From Trichosporon coremiiforme (Eukaryota > Basidiomycota > Tremellomycetes > Trichosporonales > Trichosporonaceae), in contig BCJJ01000011.1 in assembly GCA_039545355.1 (NCBI GenBank), forward strand, positions 897,748 through 961,747: a stretch of DNA of 64,000 nt. Direction: 5' to 3'. The translations under genes and the position numbers were made by a program. This document shows positions 1-11,479 of this stretch, piece after piece; the first letter of the stretch is position 1; each line of letters opens with the position of its first letter. Below the pieces are notes generated by a model. That model worked only from the letters and a program-made list of their open reading frames with translations, was not told the origin of the DNA and searched no databases.

Positions 1-88
1 CGAACTGGCCCTCGGAGACCTGGGGCTGCTGCGAGTTGTTGCCGGACATGTTGTCGTTGTTGTTGTTCTGGTTGTTGTTGTAGTTGTC

Positions 89-130
<42 letters not shown>

Positions 131-250
131 GTTCTGGTTGTCGTTGTTGTTGTACGACGACTGGTTCTGCTGCTGCTGCTGGTTGTTGTTGTCGCCCTGC
201 TGCTGCTGCTGGTTCTGGTTGTTGTTCTGCTGGTTCTGCTGGTTCTGAGC
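1..250. repeat. Imperfect GTT/CTG trinucleotide and GGTTCT hexanucleotide repeats
   Basis: The stretch is built of (GTT)n, (CTG)n and tandem GGTTCT units on the plus strand. On the minus strand these encode the Asn/Gln tract of the overlapping gene, including repeated Gln-Asn pairs. It is a length-variable coding repeat rather than a mobile element. Confidence 0.8.
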
Positions 251-838
251 CTGGTTGGGGTTGATGCCAAGGAAGCCTTCGACGGTCTTGATGTCGACGC
301 CGGTCTGTCTGGGTCAGTGGGTGGATGAGAGGATGAGTGGGTGTTGTGAAACGCACGTAGCTCTCTGTTATGTGTCAGCTGGCAGCTCGGCAATGCGGGG
401 GGAAGGGGTCGGTGAGGTCACCAGGTCACGTTGTGTGTGGGGTCCGGGTCGGGGGAACGCGAGGAGCCGGCCGGTTGCGGTTGGACGATTGACCGTCCGG
501 CTAAAGTGGGGGACCTCCTTGCATGGGACACTCACTGAACTGCTCGCCGTACTTGTTGGTGATCTCCTGGCCCTTCTCAGACGCGAGGAACTCCTGCGCC
601 TTACCCGACTTGATGAAGTCCTGCGCCTGGTTGAGAAGCTGCGGCGGGTTAGCTACCGCGCGCCGTCGTCTTCCCGTTGCTGCCGCTGCCGTTGCGTCAT
701 AACACCGCACAAACAAAGGCACACCGCAGAGGCACGCGAAGGTTAGGGTTTGCCGCCTTTCAGCTGTGCGTCTCTGTCTGTGCCCCGCAGCTCATACGTG
801 ATCCAGGATCAACGTCACAGAGTACTCACGTTGTCCAT
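1..838 (-). CDS. Q/N-rich (prion-like) protein, 3' end cut by the window edge
   Basis: I do not recognise the family. The model has three exons: 830-838 (M-D-N), about 532-638, and 1 to about 308, still open at the window edge. The first intron (639-829) has a GTGAGT donor and a GCTAAC branch site before CAG. The second needs a weaker GTGTCC donor to stay in frame with the CCCAG acceptor at 309; the nearby GTGAGT at 535 would shift the frame. The N-terminal 60 or so residues are a compact charged segment (core QAQDFIKSGKAQEFLASEKG) that looks helical, followed by TGVDIKTVEGFLGIN. After that the protein becomes almost pure asparagine and glutamine with scattered S, Y and D. The composition resembles prion-like or phase-separating regions; that is inference. 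The exon-2 3' boundary is the least certain part. Confidence 0.65.
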
Positions 839-2100
839 TGTGAAAGGTGTGCGTGTACGTGGCGGTAGTGAGAAGAGTAGTTTTGCTAGAGAGGAAGACG
901 GGGACGCCTACGTGCATATGTACTGGTCCTGCTGAGCTGGCCAGCGGAAAGCGCAGCCTATGGGCTCAGCAAGGGTGCCGATCCTCTCGATCTTTCCGAC
1001 GACAGTGCGCCATAGCTGCCCTTGCTGGCCCTTGGGACGCTCATCAAGAGCGCCTCACGAGCTACTGCGCACGTACGAGCACCAATCGTCTCGCTCGATC
1101 ATGCTCCTAACATCAAGCCAAATGCAGCCAGAGCGGTCCGTGAGTCAGGCATCCTCAGGCATAGCCAGGCCAACGTCAGGTGGATCGCCTGCGTCAGGGA
1201 AGAAGCTCTGCCGGGTGGCGGCCGCATCGCGCGTGATTGGACCACCCGTGCACTCGACACACTCTGCACCCGCCGTTCCTATCACCAGAGGCTATTTGCG
1301 ATGCCGGCGTGCCCACTTGAGCGTGCTTCGCGCCGGTCTGCGGATGCCTGGTGAGTCTGACGATAGGTCACGTCTGCATGTTGTAATTATCTGCAGAGAG
1401 GCACAGCCGACGTACGACGGTGACGTTGGGGGAAGATGTGTGCCAGGATCGCGAGAACAAACTTCTAATTCACCCGCTTCAACAGCCCTTGCGTCCCAGG
1501 ACTAAAGCAGAGCACGGGCCGTCGATCAAGTGCCGCAACCGCCGTGCTGTCCGCGCGTAGAGCGACTACACGCGTCGACCGTGTCCCTGCGCTCCCTACC
1601 AATCAATCGAGTTGGCAGGGATGACCGTAACGATGACCCGGGCCTAGCTGAGTGCGCGGGATGCGTCCGAGCCTTGTGTTACGTCGGGTGCCTCGCATAC
1701 TTCAACCAATACATATTGAACGGCTGTTGCATTCCTAATCCTTGAGCCCGTGGCGGTCACGAGATATGCCTTGGACGCCTCACACACCATTGACCCAGAA
1801 CCGAGTTCAGTGCGTTCCGGAACCACGGTATGCATCTCGGTCGGAGATCTGCAGATCATCGCCCAGCCAAAGTACCAATGTCGCAGTCTCACGGACAATG
1901 ATTGATCTCCGTAAAATGGGTGGCGAATATGCACGCGACTTCTGCGTGGCGGGATTATGATATTTCCGCCACGTGAGCGTCATGGCGAGCAGTCGCGCTG
2001 ACGCATGAGATCAGCTAGACGTAGCGCACATTGACGTCGATTCTACGAGCATCCAAGCCATCCTTCTCGTCCTTATACCCGCATAGACAACTGGGCAACG
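839..2100. other. Intergenic; no supportable gene
   Basis: This holds the shared upstream region of the Q/N-rich gene (leftward) and RPN8 (rightward). Open frames here are short, overlap on several strands, lack intron signals that would extend them, and resemble no family I know. The only element I would flag is the PACE-like site at 1919-1927. Confidence 0.6.
1919..1927 (+). promoter_or_regulatory. PACE-like site upstream of RPN8
   Basis: GGTGGCGAA is one base away from the yeast proteasome-associated control element GGTGGCAAA and lies about 175 bp upstream of the RPN8 start codon. In budding yeast this element binds Rpn4. Whether basidiomycetes have an equivalent factor is not established, so this may be coincidence. 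Confidence 0.25.
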
Positions 2101-3440
2101 ATGCCCGGCCTTACAACAGCTCAGGTACGTATCGCTGTAGCTAGAGCCATTCCGCCGCAACTTAGCTGACCCACCAGGTTAACGAGCTCTCAGCAACGAA
2201 TGTGTGAGTCATCAACAACGATCACCGGTTATCGTGGCCACTCGACGGGGAAGACCCATTTTGAATTGGGATTCGGACAGCCGCTGACAGTGTTTAGTGT
2301 TATTCACCCTCTAGTTCTGCTCAGCGTCGTGGACCACGCTGCGCGTGTCCCGCTTCCCAACAAGAAGCGAGTTCTCGGCGTGCTTCTCGGACAGGATGAC
2401 GGCAACACGATCAACGTCGCGAACTCGTTCGCCGTGCCCTTTGAGGAGGACGACAAGGACCCGAAGACGTTCTTCCTCGACCTCGACTACGTGGAGGAGA
2501 TGTGGCGGATGTTCAGGAAGGTCAACGGTGAGTGGGACGAGGTGCAGGTGTCGAGACACAGATGTGATGGTGGTGGCGGGCCGCCAGTAGCTCGCGATTA
2601 TACGCATGGATTTAGCTGACAGTCAGCGAAGGAGCGTCCGATAGGTTTCTACCACACGGGACCGCGCCTGCGCTCGTCCGACCTCGAGATCACGGAATTG
2701 TTCAAGCGCTTCTGCCCGCGACCTGTGATGGTGATTGTCGACGTTCGTGCGCACGGAGGACGCGGAGACACCGGTATCCCGACCGACGCGTACTTTGCTG
2801 TCGAGGAAATTCGCGACGACGGAACCGCGACGCAGCGGACGTTCACGCACGTGCCGACGTCGATCGAGGCTGAGGAGGCTGAGGAAATTGGTGTCGAGCA
2901 CCTGCTGCGCGATATCTCATCATCGTCTGCGGCTGCGAGCTCGTCGCTGCTCACGACGCAGAGCCTGTCGAACCGCGTTTCGGCGCAGCTCGACTCGCTC
3001 CGTGGCCTGCACGCTCGCTTGAAGGAGATCTCGGAGTACCTGAACGACGTGCGCAAGGGCAAGATGCCGGTCAACCACCAGATCATCTACCAGGTGCAGG
3101 AGATTGTCGGCCTTCTTCCCCAGCTCGGCGGCGATGTCGATCTCGGCAAGGCCTTCCGCGTCCAGGTCAACGACCAGAATGTCATGGTGTACCTCGGTCT
3201 GCTGATCCGGACTGTCCAGGCTCTCCACGATCTGAGTAAGTCACTGCAGCTAAGTCACAATGGGCGTTTAGCTAACCAACAGTTGACAACCGTATCGCCA
3301 ACGCGCAGCAGGAGATCGACGACTCCAAGTCGGCCGAGGAGAAGAAGACGGAAGCTGCCGCCGAGGCCGCGGGCGTCAAGGCCGAGGACGTAAAGCGTGC
3401 GAAGCAGGAGAACGCCGACGACAAGGACGCCAAGAAGTAG
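2101..3440 (+). CDS. RPN8: 26S proteasome regulatory subunit Rpn8 (MPN-domain lid subunit)
   Basis: Five exons: 2101-2124, 2178-2203, 2298-2527, 2627-3235 and 3283-3440. All have GT..AG introns of 47-99 nt with GCTGAC or GCTAAC before the acceptor. The product is a structural subunit of the proteasome lid and pairs with the deubiquitinase Rpn11. The N-terminus carries the MPN fold with IHPLVLLSVVDHAAR, and a second hallmark is KERPIGFYHTGPRLRSSDLE. Where active JAMM proteases have H-S-H, this has H-T-G, so the zinc site is absent, as expected for Rpn8 rather than Rpn11. The MPN domain is followed by the Rpn8/Rpn11 C-terminal helices (LHDLIDNRIANAQQE). The last 40 residues are a charged Lys/Glu/Asp/Ala tail. 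A PACE-like promoter site lies upstream. Identification is firm; the small first exons are supported by frame and homology. Confidence 0.95.
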
Positions 3441-5541
3441 TAGACCGGTAGAAGTTTGTACTTTATGCACATCATGGTTACACCAGGGCCAAACGGACCG
3501 GCATTTCAGCAGCCCTGCGTCGTACATATCAGCTCGCTCTGTATAACTCCTCGGTTCGTGTGGACGCTCATGTGCCGCACGTGACCGATCGACGGGATTG
3601 TCGTTACCATAGGGCTTGGTTGATGGGAGACCGACCGGAGGACTAAACCCGGGGAATAGCGCAGTCCGCATGATAGGCGAAAGCGTCGGGAGATTGACGA
3701 CACTTGACGAGTGGAGAAGGCGGAGAGGTCACGAGATCAACCCGACCAAGCTCGGGAGAGTCGGACAGACGGAGATGAGCGATGATTTCAGAGGTCTGTG
3801 GAGCCGAGAGCCGAGATCGGTGGCGCCTCCCCTCATACCCTCATGCCTCGTCGCTCAGTGCGTGCTGCCCCGTGGTTCACTAGACTGATGGAAGGATTGG
3901 CCTTTGGCCAGTTACAACCCTAGCATCTTTTGGGTCAAGATCCGGTCTGTGGATTTAATTGAGGCGTGCTCGTGGGCGTGGGGGGATGATGGACGTTAGA
4001 CACAGCGGAAGTGATCGAACGCCAGTAAAACAAGGCCGAGACGATGCGCCTACCGATGAGAAGTACTGCAGTTCTGCAGAGCATGTACTCTTCCATTGGA
4101 AGAGGGATGTAATACCATCGACCTTGGAGCTGGATGTACGCTGTGAGGGTATGGGTGTACGCTGCAAGAGCAGGAAGTAGGAATTGAACAGGCAGAACCG
4201 TCGTTTCGGTGTGCTCGGTAACCTTACACAGCTCGATCAGTTGAAGCATCAAGCACTTCTGGCATCCCGTTCGGTGACGCTGTGGTGTGCGTAGTCACAG
4301 CGATGTGATTGCTCGCCACTCAATCGTCGTATGAGTCCCCACACCAACCCCAGACCCGCGATCTTGGCAACGATCACCATGACAAGTCTCCCCGCACCGT
4401 CGTTCAATTAGAGTCCAGAAGAAGATCAGTAAGCATGTCCTCGTACTCATGGCCGGACCGTGGATACGCGAGCGAGCGAGTCGAGTTGATCACGCGGAGG
4501 TGCGTCAGCGAATGAGTTGGGAGAGACGTGAGTCATCGACGTCATATCACACCTGAGCAGCGGCACGGCGGGGGAGGCACGGAGTGGGGGTGGCTCTGGT
4601 GTCCGGATCGGCGTGTCTCTGCCTCCACCACCACCAGACTTGGCGCATGCGGGACCGATGCAGGCGTAGCTAGCGTCTGCAAGCGCCGGCGGGAAGTGGA
4701 GGAGAAGAGAAGGTACAGCCGCGGGGGGAGGGGGGGGGGCAGGGGAAGCGGGGGCGGGCAGTCACAGGAACCACAGACAGACGCCCGCAGCAGGGCCCCA
4801 CCCTCTTTGCATTACCGCACTGGGAGAAATCCTTATCTTAACCCGGGGCAGATATTCCCAACCCCTCCTCAGCTCTTATCGGGCCAATCAAATCGAGTGT
4901 CCGCACCTGACGCAGGTCATGTGCTCATCGGCGTGCCCCTCTGAATGCACACTAGCCGCATGCTCCGCAACCTCTTGAGCCAGTGGAATGTTGAGGCAGG
5001 ATGCATTGGCAACGCGTGCCCCCTTCCTCCAAGTCCTCTGCCGCCTTGCGCCTCGGCTCCCTCGTCTAAGACTTGTTTCTGCGGATCGAGCTGCAGGCAC
5101 ACTCGCACACTCGCGACATTTTCGAATAACCCCTTCGCTCGTCAAGGTTTGCTGGATCATCGCAAGGGAGCCGCTAAATGCAACTACCGGAGGAGACCGG
5201 TGCCGGGGTACAGGTGCATGGCCCGCGGCCTCGATCGCATGACGACAGACAGACTGCGAAACGCAAGATGTCTCCTATCTCAGCCGCCGGTGGCTTTGTC
5301 ATGGTCGTCGCCGCCAGAGCCTTGTAGCCAGCAGGCCTCGAGGACCGGCCGGCACTTGGATCTCGCTATAAATTGAGGGAATGCTCGTCGTCTCTCCCCA
5401 ACCATCTCATCTCTGCACCACCACTCGACACACATCGCACATTGCATACCCCGACCACAAGCAGTTAAAGCCAACCGTTCTCACAACCCAGTCCTCGCAC
5501 TTTCAAGTCACTTCAAGCACCCTTCAACTCCACAAACCAAC
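3441..5541. other. Intergenic 2.1 kb; promoter of the next gene at its right end
   Basis: I find no supportable gene. The 68-145 aa open frames have no family resemblance. Purine-rich low-complexity sequence (G runs around 4720-4760) lies in the middle. The last 200 bp carry a TATA box and a pyrimidine/CA-rich leader for the gene starting at 5542. Confidence 0.6.
5367..5373 (+). promoter_or_regulatory. TATA box
   Basis: TATAAAT stands alone in GC-rich sequence about 170 bp before the start codon at 5542, followed by a CA- and CT-rich leader typical of fungal 5' UTRs. It suggests a regulated or strongly expressed small gene. Confidence 0.55.
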
Positions 5542-5890
5542 ATGCTGTCCCTCCGCGCCGCTCTCCGCGTCCCCCGCGCCGTCGCCTCGCTGCACACGAC
5601 TGCCATGGCTCCCCGCCCCGAGGCTCGTCCCCCCTCTGACGGCTCTGGGCCCCTGTTCACGACCCCCTTCGAGATCCAGATGGGCTACCGCGACGCCGAC
5701 AAGGAGGCCAAGGATGACAAGAAGCAGGCTGGAACGGACAAGATGAACAAGATGAAGGGAGGCAAGAGCTTCCAGGACCTCAGGAAGCAGCACGACGTGA
5801 GTGTTGTCGAGCTGGAGGGGCTGGTCGCCAACAGCGAGCTGCAGCTCAGCACCGAATATGGGAGCTAACAAGCAGGAGGGCCGCGACTAA
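5542..5890 (+). CDS. Small protein with mitochondrial-type presequence, unknown function
   Basis: Two exons, 5542-5796 and 5876-5890, giving 89 aa. The intron has GTGAGT and a GCTAAC-AAGCAG end; the second exon encodes only EGRD before the stop. If unspliced, the frame would read on for 23 other residues and stop just before the branch site. The N-terminus (MLSLRAALRVPRAVASLHTT) is rich in Arg, Ala, Leu and Ser and free of acidic residues, a classical matrix-targeting signal. The mature part is very hydrophilic: DGSGPLFTTPFEIQMGYRDA followed by a Lys/Asp/Glu-rich helix and SFQDLRKQHDEGRD. I do not recognise the family. The strong TATA box and clean splice sites support a real gene. Confidence 0.75.
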
Positions 5891-6419
5891 GTTACTCGCT
5901 ATCAACACCCCTTCGAGTACACTCGCCCAGCATCCTCGTTCCGCACCTCGCAATCTCACGCCCGTCCCGACGGCCGGCCGATGACGCCGCTCACTCAACA
6001 TAACCATCAATCATCACGGCGCACATCACGCACGCCACGCATCCGTGCCCAGCGCACGCCCAATCATTCACATTCAACTCGCATACGCACAGTCTGTAGC
6101 CACACTCTGGCCAAAACACGGCCGCTCAACGCGTCCACGCCTGCCACTAGTCACCATGTCCGGATAACGAGGTCGATGGAGATGTTCAGAAGTTCAGAAG
6201 TGTTAGTAGTCAGAAGTAAATGAAGAAAGCAAAGGCAAGAAGGGAAGGATTGGTTGTAAATCGTAAAATGCAATGCAGTTATGTATCTATGCTTTGTGAT
6301 CCTGCTGCCCATCCTCCTGAGGTACGAGTCGGCGACGAAGGAGCAACCTTGCAGCGCGATGAGAGTGGAAAAGCTCCGTGGTGTCGCAACTCCAGCTCGC
6401 TCTCGCAAGCCATCGCCGT
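5891..6419. other. Short convergent intergenic region
   Basis: This is the space between two convergent genes. It holds CA-rich sequence after 5980 and an A-rich segment around 6210-6290 that would suit 3' UTRs and poly(A) sites. I see no gene. Confidence 0.5.
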
Positions 6420-7426
6420 CTAGACCTTCTTCTTGTCGCCCTCAAACCACTCAATCCACTGCTTCAGCTTGGAGTCATCGACATCTCCATTCCGTCCAAT
6501 GACATTAGGTCCAGTATCGGCCGGATCCCTGTCCTTGCGCACATTCTCGATGAGCTCCGGCATGCCCTCCTCGAGCTTGCCCTTCATCGCGTCCGCAAAC
6601 TCCTGCACGCTGCTGACGCCAAGGTACTTGGCCGCTCCCCAGACGCCGAGGGCCGTGAAAGCGCCCACGAGCGCGGTCGCAATACCCAGCGCCTGGAAGC
6701 CGATCCACGCACTGACGGGCTCGAGCGGCTGACCTTCCTCGTCCACGGCGGCGGGGCCGTAGAGGTGGTCCTCCTCTGCGTTGTTGAACTCGCGCCATCG
6801 GATGAGGTCAGAGTTCTCGAGCGGGACCGTCGAGGAGGCGTGCGCGAGGTCGTCGGCGCGGTTCTGCGCTTCGAGCTTGGCGAGGACCTGGGATGAAGGG
6901 GCAGCAGGGGCGGAGGAAGACGCCGGCGCGGAAGTTGAACCAGAAGCGGCTGCGGGCTGCGGCTTGAAAGCCTCAGACGAGCGTACCGGGCGCGCGCTCA
7001 TTGTCGGACGAGACGGAAGACCACGAAGTCCCTGGTTCAAGAACTGTGTTGTTTGCTGCATCGCAGCCGCCTGCTTCACGTACGGCAGGATCAGGAGCGT
7101 CAAACCAGTGGTGACGGCGAGCTGGGGTCAGCTGAGGTCGAACGAGGGGCAAGCTTGCGTATCTACTCGGCAAGGCGAGAGATGTCCACGCAAAGGAGAA
7201 TACTCACAGCTGCTCCAGCAACGGCAACAGCGACCTTCGGGTTCGGCCTGTGGTCGTCGATATGCGGTTCTGCCGGCTCAGTTGTAGCAGAAGAGCTCTG
7301 GTGATCGACAGGGACTGCGGCAGCTTGAGCCAAAGCGCCAGACGGCTGGGGCTTGGCGTCGACGCCGCCTGCCGATTCCGTAGTCGCCTGCTCGAGCTTT
7401 CTCTTAAGCTGGTCGAGGAAGCGCAT
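6420..7426 (-). CDS. TMEM242-like two-helix membrane protein (tentative)
   Basis: Two exons, 7208-7426 and 6420-7121, giving 306 aa. The intron is 86 nt with GTGAGT and GCTGACCCCAG. There are two hydrophobic segments. The first spans the splice junction (VAVAVAGAALAVTTGLTLLI, about residues 65-90). The second is near the C-terminus: GFQALGIATALVGAFTALGV, followed by WGAAKYLGVSSVQEFADAMK. The second segment with its KYLGV..V.EF..M tail resembles the TMEM242/DUF1358 family, whose animal member helps assemble the mitochondrial ATP synthase c-ring. That match is from memory of the motif and is tentative. The middle is Ala/Ser/Pro-rich linker. The start codon lies 286 bp from the divergent UTP22 start, so the two probably share a promoter. 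Confidence 0.8.
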
Positions 7427-7712
7427 TGTTTTTGGGTACTGGGTATATGTAAACAGAGCAGAGGCGAAAACAGTATCCGTTCACGATCGGCCACGGAAAT
7501 GGCGGACGACGGACAAGCGCGCAGACTCCTTTCGCTCGCAGGTGAAATTTCAGGGCACGGTGCCATGCAACCCAGCCAGGCCAGCCAGATTTTTGCGGGG
7601 CCACTCTCACTGAAATTTCCGCCTGCCAGTCTACCGTCGCTGGGCGAGGTCACAACAACTGCATCTGGGCGGCTGACGTCTTTGCCTTCCTCGCTCATCA
7701 CATCACGCAACT

Positions 7713-10700
7713 ATGGGCGTCAAGAGGAAAAGCACCTCCGGTGCCCCCGTCGAGAAGAAGGTGAGCTTGGTTGCCTTCGAAAAGCTGACGTGCAGTCACG
7801 GAAAGGAAAGGCGAAGGCCGTCGAGCCCGACACCGATGAGGAGATCGAGCAGTACGCTGCGCAGTCGACGCTCGTCGACCCCATGATCGACCCGCAGGGC
7901 TCCGATGACAGCGACGACGATGAGGAAGACGACGACGTCCCCGAGTTTGACGGCATGGACCAGGACGATGAGGACGATGTGCCCGAGTTCAACGGCGACG
8001 AGGCTCCCGAGAACGGCGAGGAAGACGTCCCCATGGCATCGACATCACCACCGAAGAAGTCGCTCTACAAGGCGCCGACGCTGAAGGAGCTCGATGAGCT
8101 GCGCGATGCCGAGGCTAGCGGTGGCAACACGTTCAGCATGCAGCTCGACGAGCTGCTCGGCAGCGCGCTGCTGAGCACGACGCCGGCGGCGGGTCTCAAG
8201 ATCCTTCTCGGCGCCATTCACGACCTCGTCCACTCTCTCCCCGAAATCACTCCCGTTGCGCCCAAGAAGGCCATCAAGAAGGTGCCCGGCGTTCCCTTTT
8301 CGGGACCGAAGGCTCTGCTCCCGACCGCGGAGGAGGTGCAGTGGAAGCTTGGGTACGAGAAGCCGACGGAGGTGCTCGTCGCGGGCTCGTGGCCTGTCGT
8401 CGGCGGTTACAAGAAGTCGAAGGGAGAGGAGGGAAACATCGACATTGTCGTCATGATGCCTCCGGTAAGCTCACTACACGTCGTCGTTAGCTGACGTACA
8501 GTCTCTGTTCTCTGCGAAGGACCGCACGGCGTACCGCTACTTCCACAAGCGGGCGTACTACCTCGGCGTGATTGCGCAGGCGCTGAAGAGCGCTGCGAAG
8601 GAGAACGGACCGCTGAAGGGCGCCGAGATCGCCTGGGGGTACGCGGATGCGCGCCGCCCGATCATCAGCGTTCGCGCAGGCAAGCCGCAGGGGCTGAAGC
8701 GTGCCGTCGACGTGCGGATCCATGCTGGTGCGCCCGATGTCTTCCCTCTCGCTACCCTGTATCCTTCGAAGTCGCTCATTAGGGCCGACGACGAGGCTAC
8801 CCCGACATCGCAGACTTCCACCTCCCTCCTCCTCGACACGCTTCACAAGCCTCACCTCCTGCACCTCCACCGCTTGGCGCAGGCGCTGGGCGACCGTGGA
8901 GCTGACAAGTTCCTCGCCCTCTGGCGCATCTGGGCCGCTCGCCGTGGCGTCGCCCGTCACCTCGGCGGAAGTGGATGGTTCGCGTCTATGCTTCTTGGAT
9001 GGGTTGTCGAGGGTGCTGAGATCGGAGGCAACAAGGCTCGCCGCCAGCGCGGTCTCGGCAAAGCGCTTCCTCCTTGGGGAGCGCTCCGTGCCGCCTGGGA
9101 GAACCTCGCGCACACTGACTTCGAAGAGACTCCCGTCTTCCTCGGCGAGGCCAACGTGCCCCGCACCGAGTTCACCGGCGACGTCCTTGTCGATGCGACG
9201 GGAACCGTCAACCTCTTTGCGGGATGGGAGAAGGGAGACGTTGAGATGGTGAGTGCTGTGGGGGTCTTAATGTTAGCTGACATTAGCTCCGGTATCATGC
9301 GCGCGAGACGCTCGCGATGCTCGAGGACTCGGCCGCCGACCACTTCCAGGACGTTTTCCTCCGTGCTGAGACGCTCGGTCCCGCCACCTACGACGAGTAC
9401 ATGATGTAGGCTTTGTTCCGCCGTTCTCAGCTGACCCTAGTGTGGATGCTTCGAAGGCGAAAACCGATGCTGGTCTTGTGGCCGAGGCCGAGCAGCCAAG
9501 GGCGATCGACCGCCTCGCTCACCGCGCTGCGGAAGTTGTGCGACAGGGATTGACCGACCGTGCCCGCGTCGTTCACACAACCGTCCTGTCCGACACTGAG
9601 TTCGCCGTCGGCCTGTTGCTCAACAGAGAGGAGGCTGGACGGACGCTCGACGTCGGACCGCATGCGGACCAGCAGGAGGCGTGCGCGGCTTACCGCGCGC
9701 TGTGGGGCGAGAAGGCCGACATGCGTCGCTACCAGAACGGTGTCATCGCCGAGTCTGTGCTTTGGACGCCGCACCGCCCGGAGCAGCGTGCGCAGATCCC
9801 GTTCCAGGCTGCCGAGTGGCTGCTGAAGCGACACCTCGGCGCTGTTTCCGTTACCTCTCGCTCGGCGAACGACAACTGGCTGCAGATCATCCAGGTGCCG
9901 GACGCCGCTCGCGACGCTATCTGCGCCGCCAACTCGGAGACTCAGGGATTCGCGCCCATCATGACCGCCTACCAGAAGCTGCACAGCGTGCTAAAGAACA
10001 TAGACGACGAGCTCCCGCTCGGTGTGCTCAACGTTACGCCTGCCAGCGAGCTTCTTCGCTACGCGTCCGTTTTCGTTCCCCACCCTGTCGACGTAAACCG
10101 TCTCGCGACGGCACCCGAGTCCTTTGGCTACGTTCCCGTCGCCGAGATTGGACTGCAGTTCGAGTCCTCGCCCCGCTGGCCCGACGATCTCGAGGCTGTC
10201 CAGGCGCTGAAGCTTGCGCTGCTCGAGAAGGTTGCGCGCGTGCTTCAGCCCCGTATCAGGGCGCGCATGGCTATCGCGCTCGATGCCGATGCCTCCGCGG
10301 TCGAGGACCAGGCTTCCCTTGAGCTGCTCATGGACGGTGTCGCCTTCCGTCTGCGCATCATGTACGAGAAGGAGAAGGTGATGATCGAGCGTGCCCTCGA
10401 GCCCGCCCGTCCCGGTGTGCCGAAGCCGCCCGCCCCGCCACGAAGGCTGCTCCTTCCCGCGCTCGCGAAGTGGGAGCGCCGTTTCGAATACGAGCCGAGG
10501 CATCACTCCACCCTCGCGCCGATGCACCACCGATTCCCGAGCTTTTCGACGGCCGTGCGCCTCATGAAGCGCTGGACGGCGGCGCACATGCTCCGCATCG
10601 AGGGTGAGGCGCTCGAGCTGCTCGTCGCCCACACGTACCTTGCCCCTGGAAGCCTGGGTGCTCCGGCCGGAGCGACCGCAGGCTTCCTCCGCACGCTCGA

Positions 10701-11394
10701 GGAGCTCGCAGCCTGGGACTGGCGCACGTCGCCGCTCTTCGTCCCCCTTGTTGCTGTCACTCGCGACGCGGCCAGTGCTAGCGGACGTCCCCGCTTCCCC
10801 ACCACGGAGCGCGAAGAGGCTCTTGCCGCCTTCTCCCGCCGTGGCGAGAAGCACGCTTGGAGCATCGTCACTGAGACCGACACGACAGGTACGCGATGGA
10901 CGGGCAATGTTGGCCCACTGGTCGCTGGACGTGTGCAGGCTCTCGCTGGTGCGACGCTCGCCGCGGTCCGTGGAGCTGGCCCGCTCGACGTCCCTGCGCT
11001 CTTCGCGACCCCGCTCGAGCACTACGACGCCGTCTTCCACCTCTCTCCCGGAACCCGCGCTGCCCAGGCGCTGAAGCCCGAGATCCCGTCCGGCTTCCGT
11101 TCCGCGGAGGCGCACGAAGTCCGCCTCGGCTTCGACCCCGCCAGCCTGCTTGCCGCCGACATTCAGCGGTTGTACGGCGACGCGCTGCTCGTGTTCCACG
11201 ACGTGAACGGCGGTCGTGCCATTGGCATCCTCTTCAACCCGCAGCGTATCACGCCGAGAGCTTTCAAGCCGCTGCTTGGTTACAACACCGCACCGGCTAG
11301 CAAGAGCCTCGTGTCGCTGAACAAGGCGGCTGTCATTGAGGAGATTAAGCGCCTCGGCGCCGGCATTGTCACGAGCGTCGACGTCAGGAAGTAG
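7713..11394 (+). CDS. UTP22: SSU processome protein Utp22 (Nrap/NOL6 family)
   Basis: Five exons: 7713-7760, 7796-8464, 8502-9248, 9287-9396 and 9441-11394, about 1175 aa, close to the usual length. Utp22 belongs to the UTP-C module of the 90S pre-ribosome in the nucleolus and contacts Rrp7 and casein kinase 2. An acidic N-terminus (DSDDDEEDDDVPEFDG) precedes the six-part Nrap fold, which derives from inactive nucleotidyltransferase and poly(A)-polymerase-like domains. Recognisable pieces are PTEVLVAGSWPVVGGYKKSK (the nucleotidyltransferase-like strand), the Nrap-1 block around RAVDVRIHAGAPDVFPLATL, and the C-terminal block FHLSPGTRAAQALKPEIPSG. The intron at 9397-9440 starts GTACAT and contains an in-frame TAG, so its retention would truncate the protein near residue 575. 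The gene converges on the MFS transporter with only 85 bp between stop codons. Confidence 0.93.
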
Positions 11395-11479
11395 AGGGGC
11401 AATTTGTAGGGATTTAGAGTTACATCATGCATAGAGATTACATTGCCCAAAAGTGCACTATATGACCGAAAGAGGAGGT

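Noticed and set aside
9991..11199. 402-codon minus-strand open frame inside UTP22
   Set aside because: Antisense shadow of UTP22 exon 5, with no start context, no motif and the same bias pattern.
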